From the NCBI GenBank assembly GCA_900066355.1, contig FMEL01000008.1:51506-107093 (forward strand): a stretch of 55,588 nucleotides of DNA, read 5' to 3'. The notes below the pieces were generated by a model, which worked only from the letters and a program-made list of their open reading frames with translations, was not told the origin of the DNA and ran no database searches. Shown here in pieces: positions 25,694 to 33,769 of this stretch. Position 1 is the stretch's first letter; each line of letters begins with the position of its first letter. The position numbers and the translations under genes were made by a program. This DNA comes from an uncultured Ruminococcus sp. Its GTDB lineage: Bacteria > Bacillota > Clostridia > Lachnospirales > Lachnospiraceae.

Positions 25694-26730
25694 TTCAGAT
25701 AAAAATCCTCCATTTTGTTGATCCGTTCTTCATAATTTTCTTTTGTGATCAGACCGGTTTCCTCGTAGATCCAGTCAATGATTTTCTCACTGATTTCTGC
25801 ATTATAGTGCTTGTCATCTTTATAGTTGTCAAGATTCTGTGTCAGATCAAACATATCTGTAAAAGAATACAATTTCACATTATCATACTCAAGAAGCATC
25901 TCCGCCTGCAGTTTTTCAGCCTCAAAGTAACGCAGAAGATTTCCGGAACACTGTCTGGCATACCACCAGACAACACTGTAAGGCGGAGTATAAAAATAAA
26001 ACGTCGTATCAGGATGCGCCTTCACCATATCCAGAACATTTTCTTCAACGTTTTTACGTACGTTCTGCGCATCTTTCTCTGAAAATTCTTTCTGCACTTC
26101 TGCTTTCTTTTTGGGTGTCCTGTAATTGCGGAGTACAGCCTCTCTGCCGGACGGATACAAAGAACCCCATTCACTGTAGTTATCCATATCTGTATTTTTC
26201 CGTCCCTGCAGATTATATTTAATAACTTCCAGTGTGTCATCCAGTAAAACATCTTTATTAAAAATATACTGCACATCATTGAATGGATTCTCATCATACA
26301 AATATGTCGGAACATTGTTGTAATTATAATCCGTCTTATTTTTCAGTACCATATTGTAATCCAGACAACGAAAAATATATTTTACATCAGGATTTACATC
26401 AAAAATTTTGCGTACTTCCTGATCAATCGACCAGTAGTTTTCTCCTGTCAAAGTCACCTTGATTGATTTTGTCCCAAACAGCTCATCAAACTGTGATGTT
26501 TTGAAATTCTGCATCATGGATGTCCCCGCAATTGCTGCATCATAATCAAAATGCCTTATAATTCCGTCATTCAGGTAACGCTCACTTCCTCTGTTTAACG
26601 GGTATTCCAGATTCTTAAGCGGCTTATGAAAATGAAAAAACGGATCGATCAGAGCGGTCAGCCCGCCGGCTATGACCAGAAGTGTTACAGTTCCTGCAAG
26701 AACTGTTTTTACAAATCTGCGACTGTTCAT
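25663..26730 (-). CDS. AlgJ/AlgX-like SGNH-fold O-acetylation partner protein
   Basis: The 355-residue protein has one N-terminal membrane anchor (about 8-27) and an extracytoplasmic domain. AIAGTSMMQNF corresponds to the block I nucleophile Ser, and DDKHYNAE to the Asp-His pair of the SGNH/DHHW fold. Such proteins accept acetyl groups exported by an MBOAT protein and transfer them to a glycan. The MBOAT gene is 8 bp upstream, which supports a two-protein O-acetyltransferase. The ATG at 26730 is followed by NSRRF, a typical anchor start. The 3' end overlaps pdaA on the opposite strand. It is the last gene of the polysaccharide locus in transcription order. Confidence 0.75.
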   Translation of the reverse strand: MNSRRFVKTVLAGTVTLLVIAGGLTALIDPFFHFHKPLKNLEYPLNRGSERYLNDGIIRHFDYDAAIAGTSMMQNFKTSQFDELFGTKSIKVTLTGENYWSIDQEVRKIFDVNPDVKYIFRCLDYNMVLKNKTDYNYNNVPTYLYDENPFNDVQYIFNKDVLLDDTLEVIKYNLQGRKNTDMDNYSEWGSLYPSGREAVLRNYRTPKKKAEVQKEFSEKDAQNVRKNVEENVLDMVKAHPDTTFYFYTPPYSVVWWYARQCSGNLLRYFEAEKLQAEMLLEYDNVKLYSFTDMFDLTQNLDNYKDDKHYNAEISEKIIDWIYEETGLITKENYEERINKMEDFYLNQVSESSFSE

Positions 26731-26738
26731 AATGCCTC

Positions 26739-28220
26739 CTAAAAATTAAAATAAAGGAATTCCGAAACACCTGACAAAGAAAAAATCCCCCAGATCAGAC
26801 ATAGCACAGTAAAAACCGCCTTTTTCGTATCTGATTTAAATTCCATTTCCTGATTATTTTTGAACACAAGGCACAAAATAAGAGATGCTGTAAGCAAAAT
26901 CAGCATATCAAATCCATGCACCAAAGCAATCACTCTGTTTAATATCGGTATATGACAGTATATGAACTTCAATTCTTTTAAGCCAAATGTATTCAAAAGT
27001 CCATCTCTTACGCTGAAACTCTGAAATCCGAATATACGCCTGATAAAATTCACTGCCTGTGAAATGGAATCCGCACGGAAAAATATCCAGGTAAGATTTA
27101 CAAACAGAAACGTAATACCCCATTGAATCACTGTATGCAGATGTCCCCACTGTTTTCGAAACATACGGGTAAGAGCATTTCCCATTCCATGCAGAAATCC
27201 CCATAAAATAAATGTCCAGTTTGCCCCATGCCACAGACCACTCACCAGAAACACAGCGATAATATTTATATATGTCCGCACTTCTCCCTTTCGGCTTCCA
27301 CCCAACGGAAAATACACATATGTACGGAGGAATCTGGTCAGTGTCAGATGCCAGCGTTTCCAGAAATCCACAACAGAAGTTGCCTTGTACGGAGAATTAA
27401 AGTTCATCGGAATATGAATATTAAACAAATATCCAAGTCCCGTTGCCATATCACAGTAACCACTGAAATCAAAATAAATCTGAAATGTATAAGCAAGCAT
27501 TGTGATAATTGCTTCTGCTGATGTAAGATTTCGCCCGAGATGTCCATAGCCCCAGGCCACTGCACTGCTCAAAGTATCTGCGATAACCACCTTTTTGACT
27601 AACCCAGCTGCAAATATGTAAGCTCCATGAGCCAGATTGTCCCATTGTATTTTCCAGTTCTTTTTATCTTCAAACTGCGGCAGAATTTCATTATGCAGCA
27701 CGATCGGTCCCGCAATTAACTGTGGGAAAAAGGTCACAAACAGTGCATAATCCACAAAGTTGTATTCCTTCGTCTCTCCGCGCCACGAATCCACCATATA
27801 CGATATCTGCTGGAATGTAAAAAAACTGATTCCAAGAGGAAGCACCACATGACGAAGCTGAAAGTCAGCTGAAAAGACCTTATTCAGATTTTCCACAAAG
27901 AAATCATAATATTTGAAATAAAAAATAAGCCCCAGATTAAAGAACAGTCCCACGCATAACAGACCATTTTTCAACATCTGAAGTTTTTTCCCTGAAATCT
28001 CCCATTTTTTCTGAAGGAGCTGTGAAAGCACATAATTTACAAGAATACTGCTGCACATGATCCAAAGATAACTCGGATTAAAATATCCATAAAACCAGAA
28101 AGACATCAGTATCAGTTCTATTTTAGCCAAAACCGGGCTGCCCAGTCGGTGCAGCCCGTAATATCCGCAAAGTGTCAGCGGTAAAAATACAAATATAAAA
28201 ATATAGGAATTAAACAGCAT
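26739..28220 (-). CDS. MBOAT-family O-acetyltransferase (AlgI/DltB-like)
   Basis: From the ATG at 28220 the protein has 493 residues and about ten membrane segments. The frame extends to 28295 inside tagD, but that start would add a basic, non-membrane N terminus. Family hallmarks are RWHLTLTRFLRTYVYFPLGGSRKG and the conserved SGLWHGANWTFILWG with the active-site His. It imports an acetyl group through the membrane for polysaccharide or teichoic-acid-like modification. The start overlaps the tagD stop by 11 bp, and the AlgJ-like partner follows. Confidence 0.88.
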   Translation of the reverse strand: MLFNSYIFIFVFLPLTLCGYYGLHRLGSPVLAKIELILMSFWFYGYFNPSYLWIMCSSILVNYVLSQLLQKKWEISGKKLQMLKNGLLCVGLFFNLGLIFYFKYYDFFVENLNKVFSADFQLRHVVLPLGISFFTFQQISYMVDSWRGETKEYNFVDYALFVTFFPQLIAGPIVLHNEILPQFEDKKNWKIQWDNLAHGAYIFAAGLVKKVVIADTLSSAVAWGYGHLGRNLTSAEAIITMLAYTFQIYFDFSGYCDMATGLGYLFNIHIPMNFNSPYKATSVVDFWKRWHLTLTRFLRTYVYFPLGGSRKGEVRTYINIIAVFLVSGLWHGANWTFILWGFLHGMGNALTRMFRKQWGHLHTVIQWGITFLFVNLTWIFFRADSISQAVNFIRRIFGFQSFSVRDGLLNTFGLKELKFIYCHIPILNRVIALVHGFDMLILLTASLILCLVFKNNQEMEFKSDTKKAVFTVLCLIWGIFSLSGVSEFLYFNF

Positions 28221-28623
28221 CTTTGTTCTCTTTCGTGTGAAGGTCCTCTTTAATCTGGGAACTGGAAATCTCCGGTGTTCTCGGAAGGTACACAACTTCG
28301 CAGCCCTCTTCTTTCAGAAAGTCAAATTTTCCCTTCCAGTCATCTCCCATCACAAACGTATCCACATGATATTCTTTTACATCGGTACGTTTCTGCTCCC
28401 AGTTTTCTTCCGGAATAACGAGATCAACATAGCGGATTGCCTCCAGAAGCTGTTTGCGTTTCTCATAGGAAAAATAACATTTTTTCTGTTTTTCATTCCA
28501 GTTGAACTCGTCTGTGGAAAGTCCTACGATCAGATAATCTCCCAGCTGTCTGGCTCTCCGCAGCAAATTGATGTGCCCGTAGTGGAGCAGATCAAAAGTT
28601 CCATAAGTGATCACTCGTTTCAT
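28210..28623 (-). CDS. tagD: Glycerol-3-phosphate cytidylyltransferase TagD
   Basis: The 137-residue enzyme makes CDP-glycerol from CTP and sn-glycerol 3-phosphate. Motifs are YGTFDLLHYGHINLLRRA (HxGH) and the C-terminal EISSSQIKEDL, equivalent to the RTxGISTT-type segment. CDP-glycerol normally feeds teichoic acid or glycerol-phosphate decoration, but no CDP-glycerol transferase is visible in the window. It overlaps the MBOAT gene and follows the SGNH pair. Confidence 0.9.
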   Translation of the reverse strand: MKRVITYGTFDLLHYGHINLLRRARQLGDYLIVGLSTDEFNWNEKQKKCYFSYEKRKQLLEAIRYVDLVIPEENWEQKRTDVKEYHVDTFVMGDDWKGKFDFLKEEGCEVVYLPRTPEISSSQIKEDLHTKENKDAV

Positions 28624-28649
28624 TTCAGATTACCTCGTTTGTCTAAATA

Positions 28650-29897
28650 TTATCGGTTCAGTACCCTCATACAGTAATCATAGATTCTCAGATATGTTTC
28701 ATTAGAATAATGCACCCCATCAAATATGCCTGCATTATTCTTATTACTGATCCAGCCATTTTTTCTAAGCATACCATACGTATTAATGTAACTAAACGGT
28801 GCTTTTTTTCCTGAACACAGTTTATTATAAATGTACTTATTAAATGCCAGAACCTTTGCTTCTGTCTTGGAATTTGTAGAATGCCCCCGATATTTTGTAA
28901 TCATAGCATTATTCACCGGATTGACCGATAAATAATACATCGTACAATTGTATCCCTTTAACTTTTTCGCTATGTTCTTCATATATTTCACATACGCAGT
29001 TGTATTATTAAGGTCATTCACGCCAAGATTAATGATTACCGCTTTTTTTATATTCTTAGGCTGACTTTTTACGTCCTTATACAAAGCAGAAAAGCCTGAC
29101 TTCTTAAACCATCGGAGTCCTTCGCCTGCTTTGAAAACAAATTTTGTATTTTCAGGGGATTGACATTTTAAAGCATTTCGCAGTCCCAGAGTCCTGGAAT
29201 CTCCCACCAAATATACATATTCATACTTACTTTGAGTTTTTCTCTCTGTCGGAGCCGTATCCTGACTTTTCTTGAATACGACCATATAATATTTCCCCGA
29301 AAGATTCGGAATCGTATCACCCGCATAGTACTCCGGATCAGATGTCTTGCCTTTTTTACGTGACCATCCCAGAAACATGTCTCCATTCCCGGTTGTAACA
29401 GATGGAAAAACTACCTTCTGATTCTGAACTGTCGTAAGTGTTTTCCAGAAAGTCCCGTTATTTTTATATAGTTTTGCTCCTGAATTATTATTCTGAGTTT
29501 TAGTCCCTGAATTAGCTGAAGTACCTGTCTGCGTAGAATTCTTTTTATAAAATTTCAGGCAAAACTTTATGTTCTTTTTAATCGTAACTTTACTTCCGGG
29601 ATTATATTGCTTTGTTTTGTCGGAAATCTTTGTTTCCCATGCCGCTTTATATCCTGTTTTGGTAACTTTCGGAAGCTTGATCACTGTCCCCTTCTTTACA
29701 GTTCGAGCCCAACGACGGTATTTCTCTGTAGACACCCTTCCTTCAGAATTTGCAAAAGTCACTTTACATTGATTTTTCCCACTTGTTGCAGCAAAAACCG
29801 TTTTGTTTCCCCCGTGTACAAATACTACAGTCAGAAATAACATTATAAAATAAAACAATATCCGTCTGCTTATGCACTTTTTCATAAATACTCCCAT
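28650..29897 (-). CDS. Secreted InlB-repeat SGNH-hydrolase protein, paralogue 1
   Basis: The 415-residue protein has a signal peptide or N-terminal anchor (about 13-32). Two or three InlB_B (Listeria-Bacteroides, MucBP-like beta-grasp) repeats occupy about 40-200: KVTFANSEGRVSTEKYRRW, GYKAAWETKI and MFLGWSRKKG. A C-terminal SGNH domain from about 225 has the nucleophile motif LVGDSRTLG, block III NLGVNDLNN and block V FDGVHYSNETY. It lacks a sortase motif. An esterase or acyltransferase acting on a cell-surface glycan is inferred. A closely related gene lies 42 bp upstream, and the gene is in the same operon as MBOAT and tagD. Confidence 0.78.
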   Translation of the reverse strand: MGVFMKKCISRRILFYFIMLFLTVVFVHGGNKTVFAATSGKNQCKVTFANSEGRVSTEKYRRWARTVKKGTVIKLPKVTKTGYKAAWETKISDKTKQYNPGSKVTIKKNIKFCLKFYKKNSTQTGTSANSGTKTQNNNSGAKLYKNNGTFWKTLTTVQNQKVVFPSVTTGNGDMFLGWSRKKGKTSDPEYYAGDTIPNLSGKYYMVVFKKSQDTAPTERKTQSKYEYVYLVGDSRTLGLRNALKCQSPENTKFVFKAGEGLRWFKKSGFSALYKDVKSQPKNIKKAVIINLGVNDLNNTTAYVKYMKNIAKKLKGYNCTMYYLSVNPVNNAMITKYRGHSTNSKTEAKVLAFNKYIYNKLCSGKKAPFSYINTYGMLRKNGWISNKNNAGIFDGVHYSNETYLRIYDYCMRVLNR

Positions 29898-29939
29898 TTA
29901 CTCTCTTCTTACATTCAGGCAGTCATGTATTCAACTGCC

Positions 29940-31322
29940 TTATCCGCGATTTAACGTTTTCATACAATAATCAAAGATTTTCAGATATGTTGCATTTGAA
30001 TAATGCAGTCCATCATAAATACCGGCATTATGTCTGTTACTGATCCAGCCTTTTTTCAAAAGATTGGTACAGGTATTGATATATCTAAAAGACCTATTTC
30101 TTCCGCTGCACAGACTGCGGTAAATCTTTGTATTAAATGCATCTACCTGTGCCTGTGTACGATTGCCGGCTCCTGCTTTCTTTATCATCGCTGTGTTGAC
30201 CGGATTCACTGACAAATAGTACATTTTGCAATTGTATCTCTTGAGATTTTTCGCAATGGTCTGCATATATGTAACATAAGCATCTGCATTTCCCAGATCA
30301 TTTACACCCAGATTCACCACAACTGCCTTACGTGCTGTCCTTGACTGTTTCGAAACTGCTCTGAGCAGTTCTTTGTAACCGGTACTCTTGAACCAGCTCA
30401 GTCCCTGCTGGCCTTTCGCCACAAACTGTACATTTGATGGAACCAATCCGCCAAGTGCAAGTTTCGTATCAACCATTCTGGAATCACCAACAAAATAAAT
30501 CCTGTCATAAGATGATGCTGTCGTTACAGACGATGGTGCATGATCCATAGAGCCCTTATACACTACCATATAGTAGCTTCTGTTTCCTGACGGGATTTTA
30601 TCACCGGCCTTGAAATCAGATGCAGAAAGCGTTGATTTTCCTTTCGTTCTCGACCATCCCAGACACATATCACCATTTGTCATTGCCACTTCCGGGAATT
30701 TTGCTGTACCGGAAGCCGAAACAGTCTTCCATATCTTTCCGTTATTTCTGCATAAAACAATTCCTGATACTTTCTTCTGAACCGCATACAGTTTTATGTT
30801 GTTTTTTACTCTGATATACTTACCACTTTTGTATGCCACATTCCCGCCAACCTTCGTTGACCAGCCCATAAACTGATATGTCGCATTCGACGAACCTGCC
30901 GGCAGCTTCACACGCTTTCCCGATGACACGGTCTGACGCAGCTTCTTATACTCTTTCTTACCGTTCGCCGTATAATAACGTACGGTGTATATTTTATACA
31001 GATTCAGACAGAATTTTGTATTTCGGTTAATTGTGACTTTCTGCCCCGGAGAGTATTTGTATTTCTTTCCGTTGATCGTTGTCACCCATTTTGCTTCGTA
31101 TCCTTTTCTGGATATTTTAGGTAACTGAACCTGCTCACCGGCATTCACAGTCTTCGACCATTTACGGTAATTTCCTGTAGACCTTCCCTTTGCATTGGCA
31201 TAAGTCACCTTATATGTAGTGGTATCTGCAGATACCATTCGCGTTCCTCCAAAAACAAGCAATACTGCCATAAACAGCAGAAGCAGTCCTACATTTCGCG
31301 ATTTTGCTGCATATTTTTTCAT
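29940..31322 (-). CDS. Secreted InlB-repeat SGNH-hydrolase protein, paralogue 2
   Basis: The 460-residue paralogue of the next gene has the same order: signal peptide (about 10-31), InlB_B-type repeats (here three, about 35-265), and the SGNH domain. SGNH motifs are FVGDSRMVD, NLGVNDLGNADAYV and YDGLHYSNATYL. It has one more beta-grasp repeat than paralogue 1. Many aromatic and Lys residues in the repeats suggest a wall- or glycan-contacting stalk. Tandem duplication within the locus is evident, and the enzymatic substrate is unknown. Confidence 0.78.
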   Translation of the reverse strand: MKKYAAKSRNVGLLLLFMAVLLVFGGTRMVSADTTTYKVTYANAKGRSTGNYRKWSKTVNAGEQVQLPKISRKGYEAKWVTTINGKKYKYSPGQKVTINRNTKFCLNLYKIYTVRYYTANGKKEYKKLRQTVSSGKRVKLPAGSSNATYQFMGWSTKVGGNVAYKSGKYIRVKNNIKLYAVQKKVSGIVLCRNNGKIWKTVSASGTAKFPEVAMTNGDMCLGWSRTKGKSTLSASDFKAGDKIPSGNRSYYMVVYKGSMDHAPSSVTTASSYDRIYFVGDSRMVDTKLALGGLVPSNVQFVAKGQQGLSWFKSTGYKELLRAVSKQSRTARKAVVVNLGVNDLGNADAYVTYMQTIAKNLKRYNCKMYYLSVNPVNTAMIKKAGAGNRTQAQVDAFNTKIYRSLCSGRNRSFRYINTCTNLLKKGWISNRHNAGIYDGLHYSNATYLKIFDYCMKTLNRG

Positions 31323-31366
31323 AAAATCTCCTCTTTCAACCTATCCTCGCCAGTAACCCGCCTCAC

Positions 31367-32491
31367 TCAGGCAAGCTCCTTTTCACACATATCCAAAGCA
31401 GATGCTATTACTGCATCCATATCATAATACTTGTATTCGCCCAGTCTTCCGCCAAATACCACATGATCTTCTGCCTGAGCAAGTTCTCTGTATTTTGCGT
31501 AAAGCGCACCATTCTTCTCATCGTTGACCGGATAATACGGCTCATCTCCCGGCTTCCATTCAGAACTGTACTCACGGCTGATCACAGTCTTCGGCAGATC
31601 ATTTCCGTCTACATCTTTTCCGAATTCAAACCACTTGTGCTCAATGATTCTTGTCCATGGTGTTTCTCTGTCTGTGTAATTAACTGCCGCATTTCCCTGG
31701 AAATTCGGCTTGTCCAGAAGTTCTGTCTCAAAACGTACAGAACGATATTCCAGATATCCCATAGAATAACCAAAGTATGCATCGATCGGTCCTGTATAAA
31801 TTACTTTATCTGCAAGTGCATCATACTCTGCCTTTTTCTCCAGATAATCTTCTCCAAGACGTACTTCCACACCATCCAGCATATTGGCAACCATCTGTGT
31901 ATATCCGCCTACCGGAATCCCCTGATAGAGGGCATCAAAGTAGTTGTTATCAAAAGTAAGTCTTACCGGAAGACGCTTGATGATAAATGCCGGAAGATCT
32001 TTGCAGTCACGTCCCCACTGTTTCTCTGTGTAACCTTTGATCAGCTTCTCAAAGATATCACGTCCTACAAGAGAAATTGCCTGTTCTTCCAGATTCTTCG
32101 GCTCTGTAATACCGGCTTCTTTCTTCTGCTCTTCAATCTTGGCTGCTGCTTCCTCAGGAGTCACTACACCCCACATTTTATTAAATGTGTACATATTGAA
32201 CGGAAGAGAGTAAAGTTCTCCATGGTAATTTGCCACCGGACTGTTCGTGAAGCGGTTAAACTCTGCGAACTGTGTAATATAGTTCCAGACTTTTTTGTTA
32301 TTTGTATGGAAAATATGCGCACCATATTTATGCACATGAATTCCCTCTACATCTTCTGTAAAAACATTTCCTGCAATGTTCGGTCGCTTATCAATCACCA
32401 GAACAGATTTGCCTGCTTTCTTTGCTTCGTGCGCAAATACTGCACCATACAATCCCGCACCTACTACCAGATAATCATATTTCTTACTCAT
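31367..32491 (-). CDS. glf: UDP-galactopyranose mutase
   Basis: The 374-residue FAD enzyme converts UDP-galactopyranose to UDP-galactofuranose, the donor for Galf-containing polysaccharides. It has an N-terminal Rossmann motif (LVVGAGLYGAVFAHEAKKAG) with IDKR at the end of the second strand, the conserved HKYGAHIFHTNN loop, and the C-terminal VVFGGRLGEYKYYDMD flavin-contact segment. Its presence implies the locus builds a galactofuranose-containing glycan. It has its own promoter-like site upstream. Confidence 0.96.
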   Translation of the reverse strand: MSKKYDYLVVGAGLYGAVFAHEAKKAGKSVLVIDKRPNIAGNVFTEDVEGIHVHKYGAHIFHTNNKKVWNYITQFAEFNRFTNSPVANYHGELYSLPFNMYTFNKMWGVVTPEEAAAKIEEQKKEAGITEPKNLEEQAISLVGRDIFEKLIKGYTEKQWGRDCKDLPAFIIKRLPVRLTFDNNYFDALYQGIPVGGYTQMVANMLDGVEVRLGEDYLEKKAEYDALADKVIYTGPIDAYFGYSMGYLEYRSVRFETELLDKPNFQGNAAVNYTDRETPWTRIIEHKWFEFGKDVDGNDLPKTVISREYSSEWKPGDEPYYPVNDEKNGALYAKYRELAQAEDHVVFGGRLGEYKYYDMDAVIASALDMCEKELA

Positions 32492-32523
32492 ATCTTCTCC
32501 TCTTTTACTCCATAGATAATTTT

Positions 32524-32553
32524 ATTATAGTTCTTTTGATTTTACAGTTGTAA
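32524..32553 (-). promoter_or_regulatory. Promoter-like site upstream of glf
   Basis: On the minus strand, TTACAA (32553-32548), an 18-bp spacer and TATAAT (32529-32524) lie within 65 bp of the glf start. The -35 match is imperfect. Confidence 0.5.
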
Positions 32554-32632
32554 TTTCATTTTTCCAGTTTCTATATGATAACATGAATTCATTTCTCCGT
32601 AAAGGAAAAACAATATTTTTGAAACAATGCAC

Positions 32633-32665
32633 AAAGGCCACTGCATTTTTATGCAATAGCCCTAA
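32633..32665 (-). terminator. Imperfect hairpin after the frameshifted acyltransferase
   Basis: An 11-bp stem with two G-U pairs around a 4-A loop is followed by a weak T tract. It may end or attenuate transcription before glf. Confidence 0.45.
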
Positions 32666-32671
32666 AGTTTA

Positions 32672-33767
32672 TCATTTTAATTCTTTTATTTTCAAACAAC
32701 CTTTATACAATCCATTATAAATGCAGTTAATAATAAAGGATAATCCCATCGAACATATAAATACAAGAGGAACCATAATGAAAATGTATTCCAGTCTGTG
32801 TGGCACATATGATATTTTATTATTCAAAATTGTATAAAACATATTATCAAATATTGATGACACCAGATAAATTCCAAGGCACAATCCCGAAACAAATTTG
32901 AATATTCCTTTAATTCTGTCCGACATTTTACTATAATCAAACTTCAAAAGTAAATCAAACACCAGAATTGCAAGTATTACTGTAAAAAGTGAATAATATC
33001 CATTCCATGGACTTTCAACTAATTTAGTATTATAACTTCTCCAATATGTATATGTTCCGAAAACAATATCTACCAATATAATAAGCAACACCGAACTTTT
33101 TTTCTTAATCTGTAATTTGTACTCTCTTAAATAGCAGCCTATAAAAAAATACATAATCGGATAGATTGTACTCCATTTATCTGGTATCAGTTTTACATAC
33201 TCTGTATTTATAGATGGCTGTTGCCACCACCCTGGACATCTGAATTTATATACATTCACAACTGAAGGTAAAGACGTCACAAGAATCATTGAACATACTA
33301 ATACCGTTTTCCACTTCTTATCAGGTAAGGCATTCCACAACATGCCCAAAAATGGAATTAGAAGTGCCAATCCAATATACATCTCCACATACCAGGAGTA
33401 TTTTGCTGACTTAAATGCCAGAATTCCTTTAATACAATCAAGTAATGTCCTATTTTGATGTAAATATATTACATTATATATTTCACACATTATACTGGCC
33501 AATATATATATAACAATAATTTTTATCCTTTTTATATAATACAAACGATTCAGTGTTACCTTGTTCATCAAATACCCTGACAACATCAAAAACAAAGGGA
33601 CACATATCATGCATGCACATCTGATCATGACCATTACATACATTCTTTTTCCATGAATATCAACAGAATATGCCCCCCCCATTTAAAAGAAAATGTACCG
33701 ACACAACCAAATAACACGCAAAGCATCGTATCACGTCCGCTGCCGGATTACGCATTTTTTTATTCAT
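32672..33767 (-). pseudogene. Acyltransferase-3 family membrane protein, out of frame at a G8 tract (probably phase-variable)
   Basis: An ATG at 33767, two bases after the TAG of the upstream gene, opens a frame encoding a typical acyltransferase-3 N terminus (ADVIRCFACYLVVSVHFLLN with the conserved Arg and His). It reaches a stop after 35 codons, just past eight Gs (plus-strand C8 at 33673-33680). The remaining 336 codons, in the next frame from an ATG at 33682, encode the other membrane helices of the family. With seven Gs the two parts join as LLNGGAYSVDIHGK into one 364-residue protein. The length of 1,096 nt minus one is a multiple of three, which confirms the reconstruction. The product would O-acylate a surface glycan and is presently off, because the distal fragment lacks the catalytic His region. 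A sequencing error in the homopolymer is the main alternative. Confidence 0.85.
33673..33680. repeat. G8 homopolymer (C8 on plus strand) inside acyltransferase gene
   Basis: Eight identical bases lie at the exact point where the reading frame shifts. This is the longest G/C homopolymer I noticed in the window. Seven bases would restore the frame. Confidence 0.9.
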
Positions 33768-33769
33768 CT

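Noticed and set aside
31463..32515. 350-codon plus-strand reading frame opposite glf
   Set aside because: It is rich in Cys, His and Ile as expected for the antisense of this coding sequence, has no recognisable domain, and glf motifs on the other strand are intact.
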